64,000 nt of DNA from NCBI RefSeq assembly GCF_900111745.1, contig NZ_FOIJ01000009.1, positions 62,001 through 126,000 on the forward strand. The letters run 5' to 3'. The stretch is from Stigmatella erecta (GTDB taxonomy: Bacteria; Myxococcota; Myxococcia; Myxococcales; Myxococcaceae). The notes below the pieces were generated by a model. That model was not told the DNA's origin. It did not search any database and saw nothing but the letters and a program-made list of their open reading frames with translations. Positions 42,834 through 51,348 of this stretch are shown piece after piece (position 1 is the stretch's first letter; every line of letters begins with the position of its first letter). A program made the translations under genes and the position numbers.

Positions 42834-43679
42834 ATGCTGCCAGGAATTGTCCTCCTCCTCGTTACCGCCTCGGTCTTCTTCTTCAGCCTGGTGATCTTCA
42901 CCGTGCTCGCGAAGGCCTACGAGCAATATCAGGAGCGCTACGTCGCCAAGTCGATGAACGACTTGAGCGACATGTTCCTGTTCATCGACCCGCGGCAGAT
43001 GTTGATCCTCAACATCGCGTCGATGTGCCTTCTGGGCATTCTGTCCTACATCGTCTTCAACCCCATCATGTGCGTGGGGGCCACCATCTTCGGCTTCTTC
43101 CTGCCGATGCTGCTGGTGAAGTACTACCGCAAGCGCCGCATCAAGAAGTTCAACGTGCAACTGGTGGACGCGCTGCAAGCCATGGCCAACGCCTTCAAGG
43201 CGGGCCTCACGTTCCCTCAGGCCATCGAGCACGTGGCGCGCGAGGCAATGCCGCCGCTGTCGCAGGAGTTCGGCCTGTTCGTGAAGGAAGTGAAGCTGGG
43301 CGTGCCCCTGGAAGAGGGGCTCATCAACATGGGCAAGCGCGTGGGCAGTGACGACCTGGAGCTGGTCGTGGTGTCCACCAACATCTCGCGCCAGCTGGGT
43401 GGCAACATGGCGGAGATGTTCGAGACCATCTCCATGGTGATCCGCGAGCGCTTCCGCCTGGAGGGGAAGATCGACGCGCTCACCTCCCAGGGCAAGCTGC
43501 AGGGGTGGATCGTCGCGTCCATGCCCGCGATCCTGGGCATGGTGCTCAACTCGATGCGGCCCGACCTGATGGAGCCGATGATGGACCACATGTTCGGCTA
43601 CGTGCTGGTGACCGTTATCGCCATCATGGAAATCCTCGGCATCTTGATCATCCGCCGCATCGTCAACATCGACATCTAA
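42834..43679 (+). CDS. tadB: TadB-like inner-membrane platform protein
   Basis: A 281-residue type II secretion F-family protein. Three to four spans flank the conserved cytoplasmic segment (FNVQLVDALQAMANAFKAGL, TFPQAIEHVA); the C-terminal LMEPMMDHMFGYVLVTVIAI is typical of TadB. It forms the pilus assembly platform with TadC. AGAGGGA precedes the ATG. It is followed 10 bases later by the tadC-like gene. Confidence 0.88.
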   Translation: MLPGIVLLLVTASVFFFSLVIFTVLAKAYEQYQERYVAKSMNDLSDMFLFIDPRQMLILNIASMCLLGILSYIVFNPIMCVGATIFGFFLPMLLVKYYRKRRIKKFNVQLVDALQAMANAFKAGLTFPQAIEHVAREAMPPLSQEFGLFVKEVKLGVPLEEGLINMGKRVGSDDLELVVVSTNISRQLGGNMAEMFETISMVIRERFRLEGKIDALTSQGKLQGWIVASMPAILGMVLNSMRPDLMEPMMDHMFGYVLVTVIAIMEILGILIIRRIVNIDI

Positions 43680-43689
43680 GGAGGCGGCC

Positions 43690-44580
43690 GTGCAGGACAT
43701 CTTCACTTCCATCCTGCTGGCCGGCGCGGCGATGTTCGCCGCCGCGGCAGCGGGCTTTCTCGGTCTCGGCATCTACAACAACTTCTTCCAGGGCTTCGTC
43801 TCCGAGGTCGCGGAGGAGTCCGCGGGCGGCATGCGCGGCGCGGGCTCGGTGGCCATCCGCAAGATGGGCGCCATGAACCGGCGCATCATGTGGCCGGGCT
43901 ACGAGTCCAAGATGCGCCGCAACCTCATCAAGGCCGGCGACCCTCAGGGCTACAAGCCCGAGGACATCATGGCCCTGCAGGAGATTGGCCTGGTGATCGG
44001 GCTGCTCATCGGACTGTTCGCCGCCAGCGCCCTGTCCCAGAACCTGGCGTGGTCGCTCACGGCCGCCCTGTTCGGCCTGTACTACCCGATGATCTGGGTG
44101 AACGATCAGGTGAAGAAGCGCCACCTGGCCATCTCCCGGGCGCTGCCCTACAACCTGGACCTGCTGACGCTGTCGGTGGAGGCCGGTTTGGACTTCACTG
44201 CGGCGCTCTCCAAGGTGGTGGAGAAGGGCAAGGCCGGCCCGCTCAAGGAGGAGATGGCGATCGTCCTCAAGCAGCTGAAGATGGGCAAGACGCGCGAGGA
44301 GGCCCTCAAGGCGATGATCCTCCGGGTGGACCTGCCGCCGCTCACCACCTTCGTCACCGCGCTCATCCAGGCGGACAAGATGGGCACCAGCCTCGGCAAG
44401 GTGCTGCGCATCCAGTCCACGCAGATGCGCATCGACCGCACGCAGCGCGCCGAGAAGCTGGCGGGCGAGGCGCCGGTGAAGATGCTCTTCCCGCTCATCG
44501 CCTGCATCTTCCCCACGGTGTTCATGGTGCTCTTCGGGCCCATCGTCTTCCAGTTCATGTTCGGCAACGTCGGAGGATAG
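43690..44580 (+). CDS. tadC: TadC-like inner-membrane platform protein
   Basis: A 296-residue F-family protein starting at GTG 43690, with AAGGAGG just upstream. It has an N-terminal span, the conserved core RALPYNLDLLTLSVEAGLDF followed by TAALSKVVEKG, and C-terminal spans (LIACIFPTVFMVLFGPIVFQ). It pairs with TadB. Its TAG stop is followed directly, in the same frame, by an FHA-protein frame. Confidence 0.88.
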   Translation: MQDIFTSILLAGAAMFAAAAAGFLGLGIYNNFFQGFVSEVAEESAGGMRGAGSVAIRKMGAMNRRIMWPGYESKMRRNLIKAGDPQGYKPEDIMALQEIGLVIGLLIGLFAASALSQNLAWSLTAALFGLYYPMIWVNDQVKKRHLAISRALPYNLDLLTLSVEAGLDFTAALSKVVEKGKAGPLKEEMAIVLKQLKMGKTREEALKAMILRVDLPPLTTFVTALIQADKMGTSLGKVLRIQSTQMRIDRTQRAEKLAGEAPVKMLFPLIACIFPTVFMVLFGPIVFQFMFGNVGG

Positions 44581-44583
44581 GCC

Positions 44584-46128
44584 CTGGGGGTCCGGCTGCT
44601 CATCGCGAGAGGGCCCCAGGAAGGGCAGGAGATCTCCTTCGACGAGGATGAGGTGCGGATCGGCCGCGCCGCCGAGAACGAGATCGTCCTGCACGAGCAC
44701 GGTGTGTCCCGCCGCCACCTGCGCATCCTCGCGCGGGGCGGCAAGCACTTCGTGGTGGAGCTGGGCAGCGCCAACGGCACCCTGCTCAACGGCAAGCCGC
44801 TGCCCCAGCAGAAGGAGCAGGAGCTGCGGGGCGGGGACCGGCTCGTGGTGGGGCCGGTGGAGTTCGTCTTTACCCCGCTGGCCCCGGCGCCCCCCGTGGT
44901 GGTGCCTCCGCCCCAGGCCCCGAAGGGCCCGCCGGAGCGACCCACGGCCCGGCTGACCCGCGCCCAGACCGAGCAGGAGATGCGCGTCATCGAGGCGGAG
45001 GACACGGGGCCGCACCGCACCGTCACCGAGGAGGTGTTGATTCCGGAGGAGCCCGGGCCTTCCCGGAGGCTTCCGGGCAATGCCCCCACCCTCATCGAGA
45101 TGCCCCTGCCGCTGCGCACCGCGCGGCCCCCCGTGCCCGCGCCCGCGCGCCCCGCCGCGAAGCCGGTGCCCGGGACGATGTCCGCCGCCGAGCGGGCCCG
45201 CCTCCGCCGGCAGATGGGCAAGACGCTGGGTGGGCAGCTCCGGCTGGCCTGGGGCCAGCTCTCCCCCCGGGGCAAGGTGCTCGCGGGCGGGGCCGCGGTG
45301 CTGCTCGTGGGGACGATTGCCGTCATGCTCGCGGTGGTGTTCCGGCCCGAGGGGAGCTTCCGCCCGCTGGGGCCGGAGCCCTCGGTGCTGAGCCTCCGGC
45401 CCCTGACCGAGTCCTTCGGGCTGGGGGAAGGGGTGGCGTGGACACGCCCGGACCTCAAGACGTTCGAGTTCGAGTTTGTCTCGCCCACCCGCGCGGTGGT
45501 GGTGCTGCACTACCAGGCCAGCCTCGTCTCCGAGGAAGAGGTGAGCATCAGCCTCAACGGCGTTCAGCAGGGCTGGGTGCCCCCGGATACCGCCACCGCC
45601 GCCGAGCGGGAGATCGAACAGCTGCTCGCCATTCCGCTGCTCAAGCGCAGCGAGCGCAACCAGATCGTCTTCGACAACGTGCTCAACCCCCCGGGCCGGG
45701 AAGCTTGGCGGATCTGGAACGTGTATGTGGAGGTCATCCCCGTGCCCGAGCTGCCCCCCGAGCAGCTCCTGGCCAAGGCGCGCAAGGAGGAGGGCCAGGG
45801 GCGGCGCTTCCGGGAGCTGCGGGATGTGGGCTCGGACAACCTCTTCAAGGCCTGGAAGGCCTACCGCTCCGCCTGGCTGACCCTGGAGGCGCTGGACGAG
45901 AAGCCGGAGCTGTACCAGGACGTCCGCCATGCCCTCATGCAGACGGGCGCCGAGTTGGACCAGCAGTGCCGCAAGTTGATGCTCGATTTCCAGCGCAGCG
46001 TGCAGTTCCGGGATGGCGACCGGGCGTTGTTCACCGTGGAGGAAGTCAAGAGGCGCTTCCCTACCACCGAGCATCGCTGCCACAATCTCGCCATCGAGAA
46101 GGCTGTCGAGTACGGCTTGCCGATGTAG
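44584..46128 (+). CDS. FHA-domain membrane protein, probable CTG start
   Basis: A protein of about 514 residues. The FHA domain spans about residues 5-80, with the phosphothreonine-binding blocks VRIGRAAEN, GVSRRHL and SANGTLLNG. The frame has no ATG; GTG 44653 would cut off the first strands of the FHA fold. CTG 44584 is preceded by GGAGG (44572-44576) with 7 bases of spacing, so CTG initiation is proposed. A Pro-rich linker, one span near residues 230-253 (GKVLAGGAAVLLVGTIAV), and a 260-residue outer domain follow. FHA proteins bind phosphorylated partners, so kinase control of the Tad apparatus is suggested (inference). Confidence 0.8.
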   Translation: MGVRLLIARGPQEGQEISFDEDEVRIGRAAENEIVLHEHGVSRRHLRILARGGKHFVVELGSANGTLLNGKPLPQQKEQELRGGDRLVVGPVEFVFTPLAPAPPVVVPPPQAPKGPPERPTARLTRAQTEQEMRVIEAEDTGPHRTVTEEVLIPEEPGPSRRLPGNAPTLIEMPLPLRTARPPVPAPARPAAKPVPGTMSAAERARLRRQMGKTLGGQLRLAWGQLSPRGKVLAGGAAVLLVGTIAVMLAVVFRPEGSFRPLGPEPSVLSLRPLTESFGLGEGVAWTRPDLKTFEFEFVSPTRAVVVLHYQASLVSEEEVSISLNGVQQGWVPPDTATAAEREIEQLLAIPLLKRSERNQIVFDNVLNPPGREAWRIWNVYVEVIPVPELPPEQLLAKARKEEGQGRRFRELRDVGSDNLFKAWKAYRSAWLTLEALDEKPELYQDVRHALMQTGAELDQQCRKLMLDFQRSVQFRDGDRALFTVEEVKRRFPTTEHRCHNLAIEKAVEYGLPM

Positions 46129-46167
46129 GCTCGTACCCCCCGTATTTGCAGGAAGTGGTGACTCATC

Positions 46168-47913
46168 ATGTCGAACTCTCCTCCGCCGCGCAGAAGGCCC
46201 TCGGCCTCTGGCAGTTCCTCCGGCGGCGCTCCGGGTGGGACCGGGACGCAGCGGCCCGCGCGCAGAACGGGCGCGTCCACGCCCTCCCGGGCGCCTTCCC
46301 CGTCCTCGGGTGCCGCCAAGCTGATGGTGTCCGCCGGGCCCATGGAGGGAGAGGAGTTCGTGCTGCTGGAGGAGGAGTACGTCGTCGGGCGCTCCAAGGA
46401 CGCGGCCATCTGCATCCAGGACTCCTCCGTCTCGCGCAACCACATCCTGCTGCGCCGCGATGACAGCGGGTGGAGGGTCAGCGACCTGGGCTCCGGCAAC
46501 GGCACCCTCGTCAACGGTGAGCAGATCACCGACGAGGTGCCGCTGGGCAACGGGGACATCATCACCCTGGGCGACACCGAGGTGACGTTCGCCGACATGT
46601 CGAACGCGACGATGATGGTGCCCATCGCGCCCGCGCCCTCGCGTCCGCGCCCCTCCGCCGGGGCCGCCGGGGCCGTGCCCGCCCGGACCGATCGCGTCCG
46701 CTCGTCCCGGGCCACGCCGCCCAAGCCGGTGGACCCCGTCGAGGCGCGCAAGAAGAAGATCCTCATGGGGGCCATTGGAGGCGTGGCCCTGCTGGCGGTG
46801 CTGGGGCTCGTGGCCCTGCAGGTCCGCCAGGGCAATCTGGCCGCCCAGCGCCAGAACCAGGCCCGGCTCGAGGCCGACCGCCGCGCCCAGCTCGGGGGCA
46901 TCTTCCAGGAGGCCAAGAACCTGGTGCGCGAGGGCCGCTGGATCGAAGCCCGGGACAAGCTCCTGGAGCTCCAGTCGATGGATCCCGAGATGGGCGGCCT
47001 GAAGGACTACCTGGACCGGGCCGAGAAGGAGATTCCCAACCAGAAGCACCTCACGGCGGCCGACACCGCGCTCAAGGAGAAGAAGCTGGGCGTGGCCAAG
47101 GCGGAGCTGGCCAAGGTGACGCAGGACACGCAGATGTTCGAGCAGGTGAGCCTGCTCAAGCGCAACCTCCGGGACGCCGGCGACGCGCAGGCCCGCGAGG
47201 CGCGCAAGCTGCTGGATCAGAAGCAGCTCGATGAGGCCAAGCGCATCACCGACGATGTGCTGGCGGCCTTCGAGTCGCACCGCGACGCGAAGCTGCTCAA
47301 CGAGGAGGCCGTGCGGCTCATCGAGGTCCGCGACCGGCCGCCCCCGCCGCCGCCCCCGCCCAATCCCGGCAAGCCCTGGGAGCAGGGCGTCACCCGCTTC
47401 GTCGATGGAGACCTGTCGGGCGCGGTGGCGCTCATCAACACGTGCGTCGCCAAGGCGCCCAAGTGCAAGACCATCCTCAAGGACATGACGGAGTTCGGCT
47501 CCCTCTACAAGCGGATGGAGGACCTGGATGCCAAGGGGCTGTCGCGCCTGCTCGCGCTGGACAAGGACATCACCGAGGGCCGTGGGCCCAGCACCATGGC
47601 GCGCAACGCCGGCACGCGCGCGGCGAACATCTTCTACAAGAGCGCCTCGAGCGCGAAGACGTCGGGCCAGTGGGCGCGCGCCGTGGAGTACGCGCGCCGC
47701 ACGCTCCAGGCGGATCCCGGCCACGTGGGCGCCACCAACCTGCTCAGCGACTTGAGGGGCAAGGCGAAGGACATCTACATGCAGGCCTACGCCCTCAAGG
47801 ACGCCAACCCCGAGGACGCCATCCCGAAGTTCAAGGAGGTCATCTTGATGACGCCGCCGGATGACGAGGTGCACGGGAAGGCGAAGACCTGGCTCGAGAA
47901 GATCTCCAAATGA
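46168..47913 (+). CDS. FHA-domain membrane protein with TPR-like outer region
   Basis: A 581-residue protein. After a basic N-terminus, the FHA domain at about 50-135 has YVVGRSKDAAICIQ, VSRNHILL and GNGTLVNGE. One span lies near residues 197-216 (ILMGAIGGVALLAVLGLVAL). The outer region is helical with repeat character (EARDKLLELQSMDPEM, KLGVAKAELAKVTQ) and a Pro-rich break (PPPPPPPPNPGKP). The start ATG 46168 follows a 39-base gap. Last gene of the Tad-like island; it overlaps xseA by 4 bases (ATGA). Confidence 0.85.
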   Translation: MSNSPPPRRRPSASGSSSGGAPGGTGTQRPARRTGASTPSRAPSPSSGAAKLMVSAGPMEGEEFVLLEEEYVVGRSKDAAICIQDSSVSRNHILLRRDDSGWRVSDLGSGNGTLVNGEQITDEVPLGNGDIITLGDTEVTFADMSNATMMVPIAPAPSRPRPSAGAAGAVPARTDRVRSSRATPPKPVDPVEARKKKILMGAIGGVALLAVLGLVALQVRQGNLAAQRQNQARLEADRRAQLGGIFQEAKNLVREGRWIEARDKLLELQSMDPEMGGLKDYLDRAEKEIPNQKHLTAADTALKEKKLGVAKAELAKVTQDTQMFEQVSLLKRNLRDAGDAQAREARKLLDQKQLDEAKRITDDVLAAFESHRDAKLLNEEAVRLIEVRDRPPPPPPPPNPGKPWEQGVTRFVDGDLSGAVALINTCVAKAPKCKTILKDMTEFGSLYKRMEDLDAKGLSRLLALDKDITEGRGPSTMARNAGTRAANIFYKSASSAKTSGQWARAVEYARRTLQADPGHVGATNLLSDLRGKAKDIYMQAYALKDANPEDAIPKFKEVILMTPPDDEVHGKAKTWLEKISK

Positions 47914-49631
47914 AGCGGCGCCGGGGGACGGCGGGAGAGGGGCCGCCCGAGGAGCCGGGGCAGGGGGATCTGTTCGGCGGCGTCCTCGCGCCCCTGCCCG
48001 CGCCGGGGGCCTCCAGCAAGGAGCCGCTCCCGGAGAAGGCCGTTGCGACCGTGAAGCTTCCGGAGCCTGCGGCCGGGGTGCCGGCGCTCCTGCCCTCGCT
48101 GCCCGGGGCTCCGCCGCGTGCGGCGCGGTCCGTGCTGTCGGTGGGCGAGCTCACGCGCCAGCTCAAGGAGACCATCGAGTCGCGCTACCCGCGGGTCATC
48201 GTCCGCGGGGAGGTCTCCGGCTTCCGGGGCGCCAACGCGCGAGGCCACCTCTACTTCTCGTTGAAGGACGTGGAAGCCTCCATCGATGCGAAGGTGTGGG
48301 CCTCCCAGGCCGCCCGGATGCGCTTTGCCCTCCGGGATGGCCTGGAGGTGGTGGCCGAGGGCAGCGTGGATGTGTACGCGCCCCAGGGGCGCTACAGCCT
48401 CATCGTCCAGAAGCTGGAGCCGGTGGGGGAGGGCGCGCTCGCGCTGGCCTTCGAGCAGCTCAAGGAGCGGCTCGCGGCCGAGGGGCTCATCGGCAGCCGC
48501 CGCATCCGCCCGCCCCGTCCGCTGCCCTTCCTGCCCCGGCGCATCGGCGTGGTGACGAGCCGCACGGGCGCGGCGCTCCAGGACTTCCTGCGCGTGTTGT
48601 CCTCGCGCCACCCGCGCATGAGCGTGCTGGTGTGTGATGCGCGCGTGCAGGGCGAGGGCTCCGCGGCGGAGGTGGCCCGCGCCATCGCGCGCCTGGGCCG
48701 CACGGACGTGGACGTCATCGTCGTCACCCGCGGCGGGGGCTCGGTCGAGGATCTCTGGACGTTCAACGAGGAGGCCGTGGCGCGGGCCATTCACGCCTCG
48801 CCGGTGCCGGTGGTGTCGGCCATCGGGCACGAGATCGACTTCACCATCTCGGACTTCGTGGCGGACTACCGGGCGCCCACCCCGAGCGCCGCGGCGGAGC
48901 GCCTGGCCCCGGTGCTCAGCGATCTGGAGCTGACGCTGGACACCCATGCCGCGCGCCTGCGCCAGGCGGCGGAGCGCCGGTTGCTGGAGCTGCGCGAGCG
49001 CCAGGGGCACCTGGCCGGGAGGCTGGTGGACCCCCGTCGGCGCCTGGGCCAGGAGCGCCTGCACCTGTCCGAGCAGCTCGAGGAGATGATGCGCGCCCTG
49101 CGCCCCGCGCTGCGCATGAAGCGCGAGGCGCTCCGGGGGCTGCAGGAGCGGCTCCAGCGGGCCCGTCCCCAGGCCCGCCTGGGCGAACAGCGGGCCCACC
49201 TGCTGCAGCTGTCGGCCCGGCTCCAGGAGGCGCTGCGGCAGGGTGTCGCCGCCCGGCGGGCGGAGCTGGCCAAGGGACGGCTGGGGCTGGAGCGGGCCTC
49301 GCCCACCCTGCGGGTGGCCTCGGAGCGGGCCCGGGTGGCCGCCCACAGGGCCCGCCTGCTTGCCTTCCAGGCCCAGGTGCTCTCCGAGTCTCAGTCCCGC
49401 TTCCAGCGGCTGGCGGCGCAGCTCGATGCGCTGAGCCCGCTGAAGGTCATGTCTCGGGGCTATGCCGTCACCTTCCGGAAGAGCGATGGGGCGGTGGTGC
49501 GTTCCATCTCCGACGTGCAGCCGGGCACGCTGCTGGGCATCAAGTTCGCCCATAACGGCGCCCGGACGCTCGGTGGTTGCGAGGAAGTCGAGGCCACCGT
49601 CACCGCCGTGAAGGGGCCCACGGACTGCTGA
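47910..49631 (+). CDS. xseA: exodeoxyribonuclease VII large subunit
   Basis: Degrades single-stranded DNA with the XseB subunit. A 573-residue protein; after an unusually long Pro/Gly-rich N-terminal extension of about 75 residues the OB-fold opens with LSVGELTRQLKETIESRYPR. The catalytic block GVVTSRTGAALQDFL and VDVIVVTRGGGSVEDLWTFN are canonical. The C-terminal helical region binds XseB. The start overlaps the preceding FHA gene by 4 bases, though this gene heads the housekeeping xse-isp-dxs block. Confidence 0.95.
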   Translation: MKRRRGTAGEGPPEEPGQGDLFGGVLAPLPAPGASSKEPLPEKAVATVKLPEPAAGVPALLPSLPGAPPRAARSVLSVGELTRQLKETIESRYPRVIVRGEVSGFRGANARGHLYFSLKDVEASIDAKVWASQAARMRFALRDGLEVVAEGSVDVYAPQGRYSLIVQKLEPVGEGALALAFEQLKERLAAEGLIGSRRIRPPRPLPFLPRRIGVVTSRTGAALQDFLRVLSSRHPRMSVLVCDARVQGEGSAAEVARAIARLGRTDVDVIVVTRGGGSVEDLWTFNEEAVARAIHASPVPVVSAIGHEIDFTISDFVADYRAPTPSAAAERLAPVLSDLELTLDTHAARLRQAAERRLLELRERQGHLAGRLVDPRRRLGQERLHLSEQLEEMMRALRPALRMKREALRGLQERLQRARPQARLGEQRAHLLQLSARLQEALRQGVAARRAELAKGRLGLERASPTLRVASERARVAAHRARLLAFQAQVLSESQSRFQRLAAQLDALSPLKVMSRGYAVTFRKSDGAVVRSISDVQPGTLLGIKFAHNGARTLGGCEEVEATVTAVKGPTDC

Positions 49632-49715
49632 CGGGAGTACAGTCCAGGCTGGCCCCGGGCAAGGGTGTCCTTTAGAGTCCCGCGCCCAATCTTCACGGTG
49701 GTGGAGGAGTCGGAC

Positions 49716-50039
49716 GTGGCGAAGTCAAAGGTGGTGGAGGAGCCAGCACCGGAGCAGTACGGGGATGTGGTGGCCCGGCTGGAGGAGATGGTGGGGAAGC
49801 TGGAGGGCGGCTCGCTGTCGCTGGAGGAGTCCCTCAAGGCCTTCGAGGAGGGCATCCGCCTGGTGCGCCGGGGCGAGAAGCTCCTCAACGAGGCGGAGCA
49901 GCGCATCGAGCAGCTCCTGGTGGACGAGGAGGGCCGCGACACCGTCGCCCCCCTGTCCGCGCCCGCCCGTCCGGCCTCCGCCGCGGTCCCCAAGCCCGCC
50001 GTGGCGAAGGGCCCTCCGGAAGACGACGTTCCGTTTTGA
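49716..50039 (+). CDS. xseB: exodeoxyribonuclease VII small subunit
   Basis: A 107-residue partner of XseA. The family core is [20 protein letters not shown] followed by [20 protein letters not shown] (about 15-55). The GTG at 49716 is chosen because GGAGGAG (49703-49709) lies 6 bases upstream; GTG 49665 would add 17 residues without this site. The C-terminal 40 residues are Pro/Ala-rich and extend beyond the usual 80-residue size. Confidence 0.9.
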   Translation: MAKSKVVEEPAPEQYGDVVARLEEMVGKLEGGSLSLEESLKAFEEGIRLVRRGEKLLNEAEQRIEQLLVDEEGRDTVAPLSAPARPASAAVPKPAVAKGPPEDDVPF

Positions 50040-50059
50040 GAGAAGCCCCTGGGAGCGCC

Positions 50060-50458
50060 ATGGAGATGCCCCGAATCATCATCGTCGATGACGACCGCGA
50101 TACGCGGGAGCTGCTCTCGATGGCGCTCGAAGTGGAAGGCTTCGATGTGTCGAGCGCGGCCAACGGCCTGCGGTTGATCTCCTCGCTGCAACTGCGGCGC
50201 CCGCACCTCATCCTCCTGGACGTGAACATGTCCTGGATCGACGGGTTCGAGCTGTGCAAGGCGGTGAAGAAGAACGAGAGCTTCCGGGACATCCCCGTCA
50301 TCTTCATCAGCGGACGGGGCGAGCCGGAGGACCGGCGCCGGGGGATGGAGGCGGGGGCCGCCGACTACTTCGTCAAGCCCCTGGACCTCAACAAGCTCAT
50401 CCTTCGCATCCGTCAGCTGATACCGTCCCCCGAGCCCGAGGAGAGTGAACGTTCATGA
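50060..50458 (+). CDS. single-domain response regulator
   Basis: A 132-residue CheY-like receiver. The acidic pocket is at IIIVDDDRDTRE, the phosphoacceptor Asp is in LILLDVNMSWIDG, and the conserved Lys is in YFVKPLDLNK. No output domain follows, so it must act by binding another protein. ATG 50060 has GGGAG at 50051-50055. It sits between xseB and ispA, an unusual insertion in this normally tight block, and overlaps ispA by 4 bases. Its partner kinase is unknown. Confidence 0.9.
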   Translation: MEMPRIIIVDDDRDTRELLSMALEVEGFDVSSAANGLRLISSLQLRRPHLILLDVNMSWIDGFELCKAVKKNESFRDIPVIFISGRGEPEDRRRGMEAGAADYFVKPLDLNKLILRIRQLIPSPEPEESERS

Positions 50459-51348
50459 GCACCTTTGATCTGGAGTCCTTTCTCGCCACCCAGCAGGCTC
50501 GCGTCGAGGCCTTGTTGAAGGCCCGGGCCGACCGGCTGGAGCCCGCGGGAACGCCCCCGCGCCTGGCGGAGTCGATGCGCTACTCGCTGCTGGCGGGGGG
50601 CAAGCGCCTGCGGCCGGTGCTGTGCCTGACGTTCGCGGAGGCCACCTCCCGGCAGAGCACCACGCTGGGCCCGGTCGAGGACGCGGCGTGCGCGGTGGAG
50701 TACATCCACACCTACTCGCTGGTGCATGACGACCTGCCGTCCATGGACAACGACGACCTGCGCCGGGGCCGCCCCACCAACCACAAGGTGTATGGCGAGG
50801 GGCTGGCGCTGCTCGCGGGCGACGCGCTCCTGACGGAGGCCTTCACGCTGCTGGGCTCGGGGCCGGAGGCGGTCCGCGGGCTGCTGTGCGGAGAGCTGGC
50901 CCAGGCCGCGGGCGCGGCGGGCATGGTGGGCGGACAGGTGCTGGATGTGGCCGAGGACCGGCCCGCGCACCTGGACTACCTCACGCGCCTTCACCGGATG
51001 AAGACCGGGGCGCTGCTGCGCGCCTCCTGCCGCATGGGCGTGCTGGGCGCCGGGGGCAGCGCGGATGCGCTCGCCCGGGCGACCACCTATGGCGATGCCA
51101 TCGGCCTGGCCTTCCAGATCGCCGACGACATCCTGGACGTGACGGCGACCGCCGAGGCGCTGGGCAAGCCCGTGGGGGCAGACTCGGCCGCGGGCCGCTT
51201 CACCTTCCCGGCGGTGGTGGGCATGGAGGCCTCCCGGAAGATGGCCGCGGACAAGGTGGCCGAGGCGGTGGCCGCCGTGGAGCCGCTGGAAGGGGCGGGG
51301 GGGCCGCTGGCGGCGCTCGCCCGCTACGTGGTGGAGCGGAGGTCGTGA
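50455..51348 (+). CDS. ispA: polyprenyl diphosphate synthase, probably farnesyl diphosphate synthase
   Basis: Condenses IPP with DMAPP/GPP to FPP. A 297-residue protein; the first Asp-rich motif sits in YSLVHDDLPSMDNDDLRRG, very like E. coli IspA with the same two-residue insertion, and the second is QIADDILD. This similarity favours a C15 product, though chain length cannot be proved. The product would feed squalene synthase at 61698. It overlaps the response regulator and dxs genes by 4 bases each. Confidence 0.93.
   Translation: MSTFDLESFLATQQARVEALLKARADRLEPAGTPPRLAESMRYSLLAGGKRLRPVLCLTFAEATSRQSTTLGPVEDAACAVEYIHTYSLVHDDLPSMDNDDLRRGRPTNHKVYGEGLALLAGDALLTEAFTLLGSGPEAVRGLLCGELAQAAGAAGMVGGQVLDVAEDRPAHLDYLTRLHRMKTGALLRASCRMGVLGAGGSADALARATTYGDAIGLAFQIADDILDVTATAEALGKPVGADSAAGRFTFPAVVGMEASRKMAADKVAEAVAAVEPLEGAGGPLAALARYVVERRS

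Noticed and set aside
44578-44580. Readthrough of the tadC TAG to make a TadC-FHA fusion
   Set aside because: Not the main reading: a GGAGG with ideal spacing before CTG 44584 explains the FHA product without recoding. Kept as an alternative in the findings.
43663-47874. 1403-codon minus-strand frame over the tadC and FHA genes
   Set aside because: Same GC-driven antisense artefact; the plus strand has clear TadC and FHA domains and good ribosome sites.
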